Source of the DNA: Sweltsa coloradensis
Lineage: Eukaryota; Arthropoda; Insecta; Plecoptera; Chloroperlidae
Length of the DNA stretch: 64,000 nucleotides
Reading direction: 5' to 3'
Assembly: GCA_024449915.1 (NCBI GenBank)
Contig: JAMZAV010000108.1
Coordinates: forward strand, 682,001-746,000
The translations under genes were made by a program, and so were the position numbers. The notes under the pieces were generated by a model. It worked only from the letters and a program-made list of their open reading frames with translations, searched no databases and was not told where the DNA came from. Shown here in pieces: positions 1 to 11,083 of this stretch (the first letter of the stretch is position 1; each line of letters opens with the position of its first letter).

Positions 1-40
1 TAATTTATATTTTTGGCAAAGCTCATTGACAAGATGTAGC

Positions 41-115
41 ATTATTTATTTATTATTTATTTATTTATTTATTTTATTTATTTATTTATTTTATTTATTA
101 TATATATTGTCTTTC
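41..115. repeat. (ATTT)n low-complexity run
   Basis: Simple repeat of ATTT units, the usual 3' tail of SINE and LINE copies in this window, but with no recognisable element attached. It lies in the PEPCK intron that enters the window from the left. The rest of 1-474 is AT-rich intron with nothing else I can identify. Confidence 0.8.
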
Positions 116-474
116 CTATAAAAACTTATTTACAAGAAGGACATAGAAAACTGATTAATTACAGAAAATTTGTAGCACTTTTGAATTAATTATACGGTAT
201 TGAATATTCTCTTCATATTTTCCCACACTTTTAATTTAAATTTGGCAAAAATTTATCTTGTTGAGATATTTTTTTAATGTAAAATAATACACTGTTAACA
301 ACATTGGTGGAGGTGCCGGGTAGAAAAGAGGGAAAATGTGTAAGACTATATATTTAATTGTGGCTTTAGAGTACTTCCCGAAACTCGGGACGGGACTTGT
401 ACAGTATATCTCAAACCTAATTATTGCAACTCGCATTAAAGTGTATTTCATACGACGCTTGCTTGCTTGAACAG

Positions 475-657
475 GCTTTCCCCGGCTGGCCATGTGACCC
501 AGAGAGAACCATCATTCTCCACCGACCGGACGCAAACGAAATCGTCTCCTACGGCAGCGGATACGGAGGGAATTCTCTTCTCGGCAAGAAATGCTTCGCT
601 CTCAGGATTGGCTCGACTATCGCCAAACGAGAGGGCTGGCTTGCGGAACACATGCTG
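475..657 (+). CDS. PEPCK: Phosphoenolpyruvate carboxykinase (GTP), first exon in window
   Basis: PEPCK converts oxaloacetate plus GTP to phosphoenolpyruvate, CO2 and GDP, the committed step of gluconeogenesis and glyceroneogenesis; animal forms are cytosolic or mitochondrial. This 61-codon exon begins after ACAG at 471-474 and ends before GTGAGT at 658. It corresponds to about residues 206-266 of the 622-residue vertebrate enzyme. Visible are the WPCDPE segment, the YGSGYGGNS substrate loop, GKKCFAL with the second Lys (Lys244 in the vertebrate numbering) and AEHM with the Mn2+-ligand His264. Both ends are phase 0. The N-terminal ~205 residues, including any transit peptide, are upstream of the window, so cytosolic or mitochondrial form cannot be decided. 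The following 515-base intron is AT-rich with nothing recognised. Confidence 0.97.
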
Positions 658-1172
658 GTGAGTTGCGTTCATTCATTGAACAAACTTAATTGTAATGCAA
701 AACATTTTTGTTACACATATACTAGAAGAAAATGAAAACTTTGTTATGATTTATGAGTATGATCTTTATAGATAAAATACTAAACAAACACTAAAACTAA
801 ACAATTTTAATGTTTGGTCCAATATTTGTTAGATTTACAATAAATACAATGACCATTTTGTAAAACTATCTTTAAAATGTGTATGGAATTAAAAATATGA
901 ATTTATTTAATATAAACATCTCTGAAAAAATTTAACATTATATTTTAAGATGAAAACTAATTTTTATTTTTTCAATCTTACATAATAGGTACTTATTGTT
1001 TCTCTGAAAGTCTTAAAGTATTGTATCAAGATAATTTGATGTGATATTCAACAATTTTTTTTAAATGACACATATTTATTATCTTTACCTTTCCAGAGTC
1101 TATAATGTAAACCTACAAGAAAAGTCTAAAATATTAATAAAATTAATACAACCGTTACGTTTTGTGTCCTAG

Positions 1173-1386
1173 ATCCTTGGCATCACAAACCCCGCCGGTG
1201 TGAAACGCTACATCGCCGCAGCGTTCCCTAGCGCTTGCGGTAAGACCAACCTTGCGATGATGACTCCAACGCTGCCCGGCTACAAGGTCGAGTGCGTCGG
1301 CGACGACATCGCTTGGATGAAGTTTGATAACAAAGGACAACTGAGAGCGATCAATCCCGAGAACGGATTCTTTGGAGTTGCACCAG
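1173..1386 (+). CDS. PEPCK: PEPCK exon with kinase-1 (P-loop) and kinase-2 motifs
   Basis: The acceptor is TGTCCTAG at 1165-1172 and the donor GTAAAC at 1387, leaving phase 1. The exon encodes the catalytic heart of the enzyme: the GTP-binding P-loop with FPSACGKT, including the hyper-reactive Cys (Cys288 equivalent) diagnostic of GTP-type PEPCK, then [11 protein letters not shown], whose second Asp is the Mn2+ ligand Asp311. [15 protein letters not shown] closes the exon. All catalytic residues expected here are present, so the gene looks functional. The next intron (1387-2689) holds a dispersed repeat annotated separately. Confidence 0.98.
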
Positions 1387-1734
1387 GTAAACAAAACTTT
1401 GGATAGTACAACTTTATTTTCAAAACAAAGCCATGCCTTTACTTGCCTTGAAGACACAGAAAAACAAAAATTAATTAATTTACATTTCAAAGTACGTTTA
1501 ACAAGTAAGTAAAATTAATTACAGATTATGAAAAAATGAAATGAAGTGAAAAATGAAGTGAGAAGTATGATTTGTGAAGTATAAAAATAACAAATACAGA
1601 TTTATACTTGTTTCTTCCTGCTTTGGCCATATAGATGATATCTAAAAATCAAAATCGATCCTTTACTTTACTTTGTTTCATTATGTTGAATAAGAGTTCA
1701 CTGGTTGCATGGGAAAGAACATAGCTTGTTAAAC

Positions 1735-2067
1735 TAGGGATGTCCTCAAAATAATAACTAGGAAAACGCTCAGTTGGACGCGTTGTTGAGCGAGCACCGG
1801 TACGTGCAACATGACCCGAGTACGACATTCCCATAAGGCCCACCACACAGTGTAGGCCTAACTGGATATTGACATTGTACTAATTCACGTCATGCCTTCT
1901 AAAGTGTATCTTTGTATCTTCACTGCCTCCTTGATTTTTTAACATCATTTTTCGAATTATGATTACCAATAAGTCTTTAAGGTCTTGACCGATTTAGCTG
2001 AAAATTTGTAAAATAGGAGAGAATGTTGTACTTATTGACCCTGCCAAATTTCATAACGATCGGAACA

Positions 2068-2098
<31 letters not shown>

Positions 2099-2290
2099 CC
2101 AACGATCGGATTTTGTTCAAAAACTATACAGCAACCCGCATAGGTGGTATGTACATGTGTGCAAAATTTCAGGTCGATCAGAGAAACGGTGCGACCTGTA
2201 TCGAAGCAGTAACAGAAAAAAAAACAGACATTCGAGCCATAAGAGTCAAGTGGAGACGCTCGCTACGCTTGCTCAATTATTTATCGAACG
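1735..2290. repeat. Dispersed non-coding repeat (R family), intronic, with poly-T tract
   Basis: The left part reads AACTAGGAAAACGCTCAG followed by GTTGTTGAGCGAGC. The right part has CGCTCGCTACGCTTGCTC near 2253. The same ends recur at 25405-26155, and a related start is seen in the TA-flanked MITE at 38566-38850. The interior contains a pure T tract (about 2070-2093). There are no coding features. It is probably a decayed mariner-like non-autonomous element; no matching left and right terminal repeats could be fixed in this copy. Confidence 0.5.
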
Positions 2291-2689
2291 ATATACCTGC
2301 AAACGGTTCGATATTGTTCGGTTGTATTATCATCCTTACAGGTTACATTGATCGATGATTAATTGACGTAAATTCAGTAGATATGGTAATTCAATATCAA
2401 TCAATGACCACTAATTGTTAACTAATGTGACCAAATCAAATTTAGTGACAGCTTTAAAGTATAAATACTAAAATTTAGTGACAGCTTTAAAGTATAAAGT
2501 TCAAAATAAAAGAATAGGTATTTACATTGGTTAATTGGTGGTTAAATTGGTATTTTAGACTAAATGTATGTTGCTGAAATTCAAACTAAAACTTATACTT
2601 CTGTTTGTTCCGAAGTAAAAAAAGTAAAATGACAGTATGATTTCAATCTGATTTAGTCAATAACTTAAAAAGGATTATCTCTCGTTTAG

Positions 2690-2891
2690 GAACATCGAGC
2701 GAAACGAATCCCATTGCGATGAAGACTGTCTTCGCCAACACAATCTTCACGAACGTTGCGTCTACGAGCGACGGAGGCGTGTACTGGGAGGGTCTGGAAT
2801 CTGAGGTCGACCCCAACGTTCAGATCACCGACTGGCTTGGACAACCCTGGGAGAAGGGATGTGGTCGACCCGCAGCGCACCCCAACTCACG
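2690..2891 (+). CDS. PEPCK: PEPCK exon, central GTP-type segment
   Basis: The exon lies between CGTTTAG (acceptor, 2683-2689) and GTAAGA (donor, 2892), entering in phase 1 and leaving in phase 2. It encodes [18 protein letters not shown], then [10 protein letters not shown] and a variable acidic loop, and ends with the HPNS of the substrate-binding HPNSR motif. Asn here is the equivalent of vertebrate Asn403, and the codon for Arg405 is split across the exon boundary. The 561-base intron that follows is AT-rich and contains no element I recognise. Confidence 0.97.
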
Positions 2892-3452
2892 GTAAGATTA
2901 AAAAATAATTAAATCTATACGTATGTATTTACTTTCTTAGAGCGTTTACTATTTTTTTTTAGTATTATTTATTTTAAAGAATGAGGGAATAATTTATATC
3001 TCTAATTTTTATCTTTAGGAGTTAGGAAGCATGAAATAAAGGACAAATAATACAAAATAACTTCAAATCAATATAAAAACAAAATAAAGATTGTTCAGTT
3101 GGTGCAACCTTTGTCATGACTAGAAAAGGGCTATGAGAATACCATGTGACTGTTAACATGGAACTTTTGTCAAGGATGGTGATTATAATTAAAGGCAGGA
3201 TGATTGTAAAGATTAATTGATTCATATGTTAATAGCAGTATTGTATTATTTTAATATTTCATTGTACTTTGTTTTAATAACACTAAAAGATATGATATTT
3301 AAACATATTTCCTTATACAAGTATGCAAAATATATGTAAACTAAATTTATTTAATAATATTAAATATAAACATATTATGTAAAAAATAAAATGTAAATGA
3401 GGAAAACACTTGCTTTTATGAATTACTCATCATCTGCCGTTCTCCTCATCAG

Positions 3453-3651
3453 GTTCTGCTCCCCTGCCGCTCAATGTCCGATCATCGACCCGATGTGGGA
3501 GGCCAGCGAAGGGGTCCCCATCGACGCCATCTTGTTCGGAGGTCGCCGGCCCCAGGGGGTCCCACTAGTCTACGAGGCCCTCAACTGGCAACACGGAGTA
3601 TTCCTGGGGGCTGCCATGCGCTCGGAAACAACCGCAGCTGCAGAGTTCAAG
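3453..3651 (+). CDS. PEPCK: PEPCK exon carrying Arg405/Arg436 region
   Basis: The acceptor is TCCTCATCAG ending at 3452 and the donor is GTTTGT at 3652. The first base completes the Arg codon corresponding to Arg405 (substrate contact). [28 protein letters not shown] (Arg436 equivalent, contacts the nucleotide) and [11 protein letters not shown] follow, in the order and spacing of the animal family. Phase is 0 at the 3' end. The 817-base intron to the next exon shows no recognisable repeat. Confidence 0.97.
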
Positions 3652-4468
3652 GTTTGTAAAAATAATTGTCTTAAATAAAAAGTTAAATCTTGCTTATAAA
3701 TCTTTAAATTAAAATCGTATTCAACAATAATCCATCTGCTTATATTGAAACATTGCTTTGACTTTGATACCTTGAAAATAATTTACCAATAAATTAATAA
3801 ATACGTTGTTTTGTAAGTATAATGATTTTTCAAATTCAATGCTTTTCATTACACATGTGCCGTTCCATATTTTCCAAATAGTTAAGTTTTAATAATAAAA
3901 AAGGAGAGAAAATAGTTACTTGTTAGATCTGCAATAAGATATGAATTTTTTGATTGTCTGTTCAATACAGCTCTAAGTATTGACCCAAAAAACACACTAA
4001 AAAATTTACAGTATACAGTATACACGTAACAAAATTGTTACCTTTGATTGAAACTATACTTATTTAGGCACCAAAAATTGTTTTGAATGATAGATATGTT
4101 AGCAATTTTATTCAAGATTGTGATTTCTCTCGCGTTTCAAACTTTCTTGCCGATCAATGTTACAAAGGAGTAGGTGTCCATTCATAAAATGCATGTTGCC
4201 GGAACCAGGTTGTGCAACATCAAACATAATGTTCAACATTGTGAACTTTTCAGCAATAAAAGTTAGCAACTTCCAATCAGATCTTTTCTAAATCACACGA
4301 TGAGAGGATTTTTGGGTATTGGGGTAGTAATAAAGTTGTGCAATCTAATCTGGGCAACATTTTTTATTTGTTGCACTCTTGAGATTGTCCATGATTAGAA
4401 AATCTCACACTTTGTTATGTTTTAACAGTCTGAACATTTTTTATCATGCATTCTTGTTTGTGTTTTAG

Positions 4469-4624
4469 GGCAAGGCAATCATGCACGATCCGTTTGCCAT
4501 GCGTCCGTTCTTCGGCTACAACTTTGGTCACTACGTTGCACACTGGCTGAGCATGGAGGGGCGAGCCCAAGGTGGCCGTCTGCCCAAGATCTTCCACGTC
4601 AACTGGTTCAGGAAGAGCAGCAAG
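4469..4624 (+). CDS. PEPCK: PEPCK exon with FFGYNFG and NWFRK motifs
   Basis: A 52-codon phase 0-0 exon between TGTTTTAG (4461-4468) and GTGAAT (4625). It encodes [17 protein letters not shown], then a slightly variable [13 protein letters not shown] stretch and [11 protein letters not shown]. The Phe of NWF is the equivalent of Phe517, which stacks on the guanine base in the vertebrate enzyme. The 466-base intron after it holds a tRNA-like SINE head (4655-4735) and a fragment of the R repeat (about 4745-4935). Confidence 0.97.
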
Positions 4625-4654
4625 GTGAATAAAACACACTTTCCACTTGAGTCA

Positions 4655-4735
4655 TATTCTAGTTTGTGGTTAGAGTCTCTGCTTCCAATGCAGAAGGTCC
4701 AGGGTTTAAATCCCACTACAGGCAGAAGATTTCAT
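4655..4735 (+). repeat. SINE-A tRNA-like head fragment
   Basis: GTGGTTAGAGTCTCTGCTTC, then AATGCAGAAGGTCCAGG and a B-box-like GGGTTTAAATCCC. This matches the head of the full SINE-A copies at 60075-60515 and 33290-33362. The body and 3' tail are absent, so it is a fragment, not a functional tRNA gene. Lies in a PEPCK intron, same strand as the gene. Confidence 0.75.
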
Positions 4736-4744
4736 ACTAAGAAT

Positions 4745-4935
4745 CGATAAAAATCATAAATTGTCGATTTTCATGAGAAATATTTATTTGATTTTACTCA
4801 AAATGTGGCAGGTCTAAGTTCAGAGATTTTGAAGGTCTCCAAAAATGTCATCAAGATACCCAATAGGCATTTGTCCGGCAGAGTGTGAACAAACGGACAT
4901 AAAATACTAAGTTATTTTTTATCAGTGTAGCGAAA
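4745..4935. repeat. R-family repeat fragment
   Basis: Shares the words GTGGCAGGTCTAAGTTCAGAG and GAAGGTCTCC, plus an AACAAACGGACA-type run, with copies at 22065-22300 and 25940-26155. Truncated at both sides. No coding content. Confidence 0.55.
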
Positions 4936-5090
4936 TTGAAGTCTTTGCTATCCTCATCCAATTAATTATTTTGACAATTATGAAGTACCGGTACATAGAT
5001 TTTTCGTTATTTTTTTTGCTATGCCAAAATAGTATGGTAAAACTTTTCTAAAATAATAAATCTTTATCCTAATATCTTGTGTTTCTCCAG

Positions 5091-5291
5091 GGTAAATTCC
5101 TCTGGCCTGGTTTCGGCGAGAACTCCCGCGTGCTGGATTGGGTCCTGCGTCGTGTAGACAATGAACCCATCTGTCAAGAGACGGCCGTCGGATACATCCC
5201 GACTCCCGGATCGCTCCGATTGGATGGGCTCAAGGGAGAGACCGACCTGGAAGAGCTGTTCAGTCTCCCCAAAGACTTCTGGCTCAAAGAG
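5091..5291 (+). CDS. PEPCK: PEPCK exon with guanine-binding FLWPGFGENSR
   Basis: A 67-codon phase 0-0 exon between TTTCTCCAG (ending 5090) and GTGAGT (5292). It opens with GKFLWPGFGENSRVL, which holds the equivalents of Phe525, Phe530 and Asn533 that clamp the guanine of GTP. The rest encodes the C-terminal lobe: GYIPTPGSLRLDGL and LEELFSLPKDFW. The GYIPTPGSLRLDGL wording seems closer to invertebrate than to vertebrate PEPCKs as I recall them; an alignment would be needed to use it for classification. The 1048-base intron after it carries a SINE-B copy. Confidence 0.97.
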
Positions 5292-5439
5292 GTGAGTGCA
5301 CGTTACGTTACCGTTACTCAATTATACAAGTGTGCGAGATCACGAAATTGCGGGAACGGAATTGGGAAATCTATTTTGTTCCGTTCCCAATTTAGGTCCA
5401 ACACCAAAAATTTGTATTTTAAATTTAATACATGTGTGT

Positions 5440-5620
5440 TGTATTGGTAGAGGCAATTTACAATTTGAGTGCATTGTTGTTGTAATACTGTTTCAAATTT
5501 ACTTAACTGTAGTTCATTGTTGTGTCTGCATCTACGTTATTAGATTTATTTAGTTGTCCTCCATTGTTATCAGTTTTTAACTAAATAGGATAGACGTTAA
5601 ATAATTAAATAAATAAAAAT
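5440..5620 (+). repeat. SINE-B copy, intronic
   Basis: The copy at 31395-31560 on the opposite strand matches along this length, including CTGCATCTA, GATTTATTTAGTTGTCCTCC, the CAGTTTTTAACT hairpin and AGGATAGACGTTAAAT followed by AAATAAAT. That gives a body of at least 170 bases plus an A/T-rich tail. No tRNA-like head is visible in either copy, so both may be 5' truncated. Confidence 0.65.
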
Positions 5621-6339
5621 AAATAAGTAAGATTTTTTTCCCCCCATCAATGTTTGCATTTCATATTATGGTTTGGCTGCATTTAAAGCAATTTTAATTT
5701 TTCTAAAGAATGTAGTGTAGTAAATAGCAATTTACACTATACGGTACACATAATTTAGTAAAATAGAGATAATTAATAACAAAAATTAAACATTTCTAAA
5801 AATTACAGCATTTTGTTACAAAAATTTATAAAATTTCCTTTCAAAACTTCTTATGTTTCTTGGTAAATTTAAAAATTTGAACCTTTGATTACTTAGCGAG
5901 AAATGATATTTACATATTTTGCAAAATTGTTTGTGAAATAAGGCACAGCCTTGGTTGCATTGCAGGGTAGTACAAAGTAAAGTACATATTTACTTCATTT
6001 AATATCGGTCATGCCTCATACTTTACATTTTAAATTGGCTTGTAAGTCTGTAATTCATGTAAATTGTTGGAATCTAACATTAACAAAATTCAGAATCATT
6101 AATGATGTATCAAATGAAACATGTTATGTATACATACCTCTCTCTAGTTGTAGTAAAAAATAAAAATTAATAGTCTCAAACTCATTTACAACAATGTTGG
6201 GTTGAGTGGTGTTCTTTACACCAGTAAAAATAGTAAATCAAATTTTAATTAAAGAACATTTTTTTTAAAATCTACATTTATGTTCTTACATAATATTGTA
6301 AACTATTTACTTATAATATTGTATGATTTGTTTTCAAAG

Positions 6340-6444
6340 GTTGAAGACATCGCAAGGTACTTCGACGAACAAGTGGGTACCGATCTACCTCAAGAAATCG
6401 CCAACGAACTCTCATCCCTCAACAATCGTGTGAAGCAGTTGTAA
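6340..6444 (+). CDS. PEPCK: PEPCK terminal exon and stop
   Basis: The acceptor is TTTTCAAAG ending at 6339. Thirty-four codons follow (VEDIARYFDEQVGTDLPQEI, then an LSSLNNRVKQL-type end) with TAA at 6442-6444. The end aligns with the C-terminus of the vertebrate enzyme. The seven exons add up to 419 residues with no frameshift or internal stop, against about 417 expected from the equivalent start point. Confidence 0.96.
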   Translation, partial: VEDIARYFDEQVGTDLPQEIANELSSLNNRVKQL

Positions 6445-7140
6445 ACTGTGCCCGTATCATTCCAATACCGTACACAGTTATGTTCCTATAAAATGCTGGA
6501 AAGTTCTATCATTGAACCAGAATCATTCCTGAAATCTTTTCCTCCGTGCTAATAGTTTTAACAATATTTTGTCAATCAACCATGAACACTCGATAACAAT
6601 GGTTTTTATACTGGGTTAAAAATCACCAGGTCTTGTGAAGTTTGTGTTTTCTGTTACGGAAATTGTTGTAATTTATTTTACGATTTGCGTCCTTAAACTC
6701 ACTCTCACAAATGTATTAATCACCACTCAGATCTAGAGTTTAATTTGTATTTTAAAATAGGAGTAAGTTTAAGTTTCTAAAAGTATTGTATTTTATAGTT
6801 CCAATAGTTTTAGATTGAAAAAGCATGATGATTTCTATTTAATGCATATTGTGTATAAATAACATGTAAATATATTTTTATCCAATTATTCCGACTAAAG
6901 TAGGCCTACATTAACGTTTAATTGTTTTGCTTACGTTTAGTCTATAGATATGTAGGTACTTGTAGTGTACTTAAATAATATCCTTTTAGATGAAGATTGT
7001 ATATAAGAACTAATACGAGAGTGGTATTTTTAACAAATGAAATTTTCAAGAAAGGCATGTACTAGCATAAATATTTTTTTAATGTTTTTACAATTGTAAG
7101 ATTTATAAGAGTAAGAAATAAAGTGTATTGACAAATTGAA
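6445..7140 (+). other. PEPCK: PEPCK 3' UTR with polyA signal
   Basis: AT-rich sequence after the stop codon with no ORF. The best polyA signal is AATAAA at 7117-7122, which would place cleavage near 7140. Length is inferred; no transcript evidence is available. Confidence 0.6.
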
Positions 7141-8430
7141 ATCAACGCATTTAAAAATAATTATTGTACCTATACTGCAATAATAGCTGTATTTTATTGG
7201 CATTGATTCATGTACCTTGTCATCTCATCAGTCATCTCTCATCATAGAACAACTTTTGAAATGCATAAAATACTTTGAAAGACACAGCTCACACAAAGTT
7301 CAAGGTAAGATTGCAAGCTCTACTCAATCTCCAAGCCTCTAGCATGGAGACTCTGTACACTTTGGTCACTGCCATGCCTTTATCACCACTTGACAATTAA
7401 AAAAATTATTTATTCAAGAACAAAACCCATTGTCGTTAAATTAAATATTTCACTGACAATCTAGATTGAAAGTTTCCCAAGGTTTTTCCACTCGAGGGTG
7501 CACACTAGGAATAAAGTCCTCTTTATCAGCACACCCGTTTGTCTTAATTCACCTAGTTCGACATCTGAAGAGGGCCAATAATTGGTCAAGTTACCAACTG
7601 GATAATATGGGGAATCAAACCCAAAACCACTTGAATTGGAAGTCTCACCATTTAGATTAGCGCTGTGTACAGAATCAGTAGATATTCACTTTATAACACC
7701 ATCGCCGTATTTATAACACTCTAAAGTAAAACTGTATATTCCACAGAGGTACAAGTTTTACGTTTACTCTTTCCGCGCTTTTATCGTGAAAGACGTGTGA
7801 GTCATACCTAAAGACATGTTGGATGAATGAATTGACCACGGTCTCTAGATCAAGGAGCTAAATTCACCTCTCGGCCGTTACAGTCCTGTTAAAAAACAAA
7901 AGTCATTGTTGACATTTTTTTTAAATGTTTTCGTAAACATTAATCGAAAAAAATGTATAGACAAATTGCAAATGTTAATATTTTGTTATAGCAAATTATT
8001 GTTTATTAATATGTTCTTACTCATCATGACAACAAACATAAATCTTTAAACACTCAAAAGTTTCAGAGTAAGATAATCATCAATATTAGCTGGTTGTATT
8101 CCAATGAAATAAAAACGTACTTACTTAGGTTTATGGTATTGCCCTGTTTTACCACCTGCCATTATTACAAGCAAAAACTTTAAAATATTTTGTGACTGAG
8201 AAATATTTTTGAAGTAACGAAAAGTTTATAAATTTTTTAATCAGTTGAACTGGGGCCATAATTGTAGAAGTAACCAACAAATATTTGTGAGATCCAAATA
8301 CCCTAATTGGAGCCCCATTGACAGACCATTCCTGAGCATATGGAGGTAAAGTATATTCTCGCACCCTCTAGACAAAATTTTAATTATTGGCCATAACCGC
8401 CCCCCTCGTTTGCTCTGACAGTATATTTAT
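7141..8430. other. Intergenic stretch, one tRNA-like fragment
   Basis: I see no gene here. At 7603-7665 the - strand has a tRNA-like B box (GGGTTTGATTCCCC, reverse complement) next to a CAGCGCTAATCTAAAT A-box-like run, probably another SINE head. The rest is AT-rich unique-looking sequence with an (ATTT)n run at 8435-8455. Confidence 0.5.
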
Positions 8431-8436
8431 GAACAT

Positions 8437-8500
8437 TTATTTATTTATTTATTTGAAGTCTATTCTATTCAGTTAAAAAACTGATATACAAAGGACATTA
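8437..8500 (-). repeat. SINE-B 3' tail fragment
   Basis: TATTCTATTCAGTTAAAAAACTGATATACAAAGG-type sequence (reverse orientation) next to an ATTT run; it matches the 3' hairpin and tail of copies at 34180-34272 and 31395-31475. It is cut by the TIR element at 8508. Confidence 0.65.
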
Positions 8501-8507
8501 AAAAAAC

Positions 8508-9055
8508 GGTACTTGTTCATTAACGGGACCCCCTCCAAAAAATGTAAAAATTCAAAAAAAAAATCCATTAGACAAACATAACTACTACATCTACTCCATC
8601 TGAGTTTCAGGAGGTCAGGAAAACACAATTATTTCGAACAAAGCCTCAAAAACATCCTTTCCGGCTACATACTTTGCGCCAGGAGTGACACGGCCTACGC
8701 CAACATACTCCACCTACAAAACCTTTAACGTCGCTATTTTAAATATAAAGGACTGTCAATGGAAAAGTACTTTCGTTTAAAATAGCGACGTTAAAGGTTT
8801 TGAAGGTTCATTTGGTGTCCGTGAACGTCAATGTCAGCTGCACGGCGACGACTGCTCTCATGTAGGCCTACGCGTTCCAATGGACTGTACTCGCCTGAGT
8901 CACGTTGAACGTTTGAGTCAAGTTTACTGTCAGTCATATTCAACTCCTCACAAGTTGTAATTATTTGTTGTAAACAGAAATAAGTAAAAAAAACAACGAT
9001 GGGGGGGACCAATTAACAAAAAATTGAGGGGGGGTCCCGTTAATGAACAAGTACC
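8508..9055. mobile_element. Non-autonomous TIR element with 8-bp TSD (hAT-like)
   Basis: Terminal inverted repeats GGTACTTGTTCATTAACGGG (8508) and its complement ending GTACC at 9055, extended by runs of C and G. The direct duplication AAAAAAAC is exact on both sides (8500-8507 and 9056-9063), the length typical of hAT elements. It has landed in an A-rich SINE-B tail (8437-8500, - strand). The interior has no transposase and includes a palindromic core (8725-8802) also found inside the MITE at 17017-17253. Confidence 0.85.
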
Positions 9056-9833
9056 AAAAAAACAGGCAGTTTTGTTCTTGTTATTTTTCATACAAAGACA
9101 GATTGAGTATTGATTGACCCTCACATTATTATATTATAAATAAGCACACATTTTTCAAATTTCACATAAAAAGTAATTCTAGAGCCTGATTTGGTTTATT
9201 TTGAAAAAACTTACTTATTATTATTGTTATCAGTTTTTAAAGAATTGTTGGTTTACATTCGTTTTACCAAAACAAAATCAAATTCTTGGCTTATGAATGT
9301 GTGAACCATGTGTGAACGGTGAATGTCCCAACTGAAAATCAGTTATGGAACTGAGTGGGTAGGCCAACTGGGGAAATTTATTTCGTTGTTGAGAAAGTTG
9401 TAGACCTTTCTTCACGGAAAACTAAAATCTATCTAATTATGTTTATTTATTTATTTATTATAATAAATAAGTAACTGCAATCAACTACGTAATAACAACT
9501 GGCCATAATTTTAATCTCAAGCTGACGCCATATCTAGCCGCGAAAAAGAAGAAGAAGAATAAAGCAACCTAACGTGGAGATCCTGGCATGGTGGTGCTTG
9601 GATTGAAATATTTAGGTAATTATACTGATACGAGTCCAATAATCAATAATATTACACAAATTAAGTGTGTTGCACACTTTTGAACAAATTTAACCTATTA
9701 AAAGGCTTCTCAGAGTCGTTTTAAATGCTGGTTTCTAGACTAGGGCTAGCCTAGGGCCAGCATCACGATCGGTCTCTCCCAAAAGCTCCTCGGGCTTTGT
9801 GTATGTACGTACTCATTCGCAAAGCAAGTTCAA

Positions 9834-10055
9834 GTTATCACGGACTCGTAGTATATACTATTAAGAATACACAACACGGTTCGTAATAATCATTCTATTC
9901 TATTCTTTTATTGACAAAACTAATAACTCATTCTGTTCTACAGACTTCAAAACACAACTCCAACTCTTAAAAACATCAACTAACTCAACAATACTATTTT
10001 CTAAACAAGGTACTTCTGCTGCCACAATGTATCCAACATTGTACAGGCGGTGTCA
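9834..10055 (-). repeat. 3' LTR of compact LTR retrotransposon
   Basis: A 222-base direct repeat of the sequence at 12270-12492. On the coding (-) strand it starts TGACACCGCC and ends CCGTGATAAC. It is preceded on that strand by a polypurine tract (10056-10067, GTAGGGGGGGAA). Compared by eye, the two LTRs differ by only two length changes in short A and T runs and show no substitution. Flanked on the left by AAGTTCAA (9826-9833), repeated at 12493-12500. Confidence 0.93.
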
Positions 10056-10380
10056 TTCCCCCCCTACAAACTTAAGTTCTTGGTGATCTAAGAGATTACT
10101 GATAACTTGAAAAAAAAAACTAATTATTCCTATGTAGTCCTCTCGTCTCTCTCGGTCTGCTGCTCCTTGTTTGGCGGTGGATCGATGATTGTGTCTTCGT
10201 CCATAGCTGACGTCACACATCCTGCTCCGGCCCTTCCTGGATCTGCATTTCTAGCGGAAATTCTTCCTCGTTCACACGAGACGCGTCGTCTGCAGTAGTG
10301 AATCGAGCTAGGATTATACGCTCGTGTATCTTCTGTATCTGGGTGCGGTGATACTTCGTTTAACCCCTCTTGGAACGTTG
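10056..10380 (-). pseudogene. Residual integrase C-terminus and pol tail of the LTR element
   Basis: On the - strand, in a frame different from ORF2, about 10380-10460 reads FEPKWIGPSHIVDKIG, similar to the GPY/F module that closes Ty3/gypsy-type integrases, and downstream frames give FPLEMQIQEGPEQDV before a stop near 10215. No integrase catalytic core, RNase H or reverse transcriptase precedes it. I read this as the end of a pol gene whose front was deleted. Short span and frame uncertainty keep confidence moderate. Confidence 0.5.
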
Positions 10381-10384
10381 CAAT

Positions 10385-11083
10385 CTATTTTATCATCCAT
10401 ACCATTGCCGATTTTGTCCACGATGTGAGATGGTCCAATCCATTTAGGTTCAAAACCTGCATGAATTCCTTCTTCTGCATTTGGTTATAATGATCTGCTA
10501 ATACTACACTTGACAAGTTTGTATCTCTTCGAAACTCTGTTGATATTGCTTCATCTGTTTGAAATTCCTCATTTTTCGTAGAAAGTCCACAATCATATTC
10601 ACCTGTCAAGTCTGTATCTCTTCTAATTTCTGTTTCTTCTGCATCTATTGACAGCCGTAAGTTGTCAGCAAAGTCAGCGTCCACACAGTTCAAAAGTTCC
10701 TTCTCTTCTGTAGGAAGTGTTTCCAACTCGATTCTCTGCTGGTTTTCTTTCTCTTCTCGGTTTCTCTTCTCTTCATGGCGAGCATTGAGCAAGATCATTG
10801 TATCTAGGCTTGCCTTTCCCGTATTTTCCTCCACAGTTTCGCTTCTATCTTTTCTTAGTTCCTTGGGGTAAAGTTTTTTCTCTCTTTGCCATCCATCAAT
10901 AGCAATCCTCTCGCGACTGATTCTAGGTTCCAATCTGGTTGTTCGTGCCTCTTCTGTTAATTCACTATCTTTTTCGTAGTTTTTCTTTCTACATAACTCG
11001 GTTAATTTCTCCCGGTATAAACTATCCCAGTGTCCGATGTCACTTGTTTGTTTTAATCTACTCGTTGGGGAGGTGTCTACTAA
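10385..11083 (-). CDS. ORF2 of LTR element, -1 frame relative to gag
   Basis: This reading frame is open from the end of gag to the stop at 10385, about 230 codons, in the -1 frame. It has no good ATG at its start, which fits expression by ribosomal frameshifting from gag: the gag frame carries G GGG GGA at 11095-11089, seven codons or fewer before its stop. The product is very rich in Glu, Arg and Lys (for example REEKENQQRIELETLPTEEK) with no protease DTG/DSG or RT motif. I do not recognise a domain. It could be a filler left after deletion of pol, or a real accessory product. The C-terminal 20 residues are overlapped in another frame by the integrase-like GPY/F remnant. Confidence 0.5.
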   Translation of the reverse strand, partial: LVDTSPTSRLKQTSDIGHWDSLYREKLTELCRKKNYEKDSELTEEARTTRLEPRISRERIAIDGWQREKKLYPKELRKDRSETVEENTGKASLDTMILLNARHEEKRNREEKENQQRIELETLPTEEKELLNCVDADFADNLRLSIDAEETEIRRDTDLTGEYDCGLSTKNEEFQTDEAISTEFRRDTNLSSVVLADHYNQMQKKEFMQVLNLNGLDHLTSWTKSAMVWMIK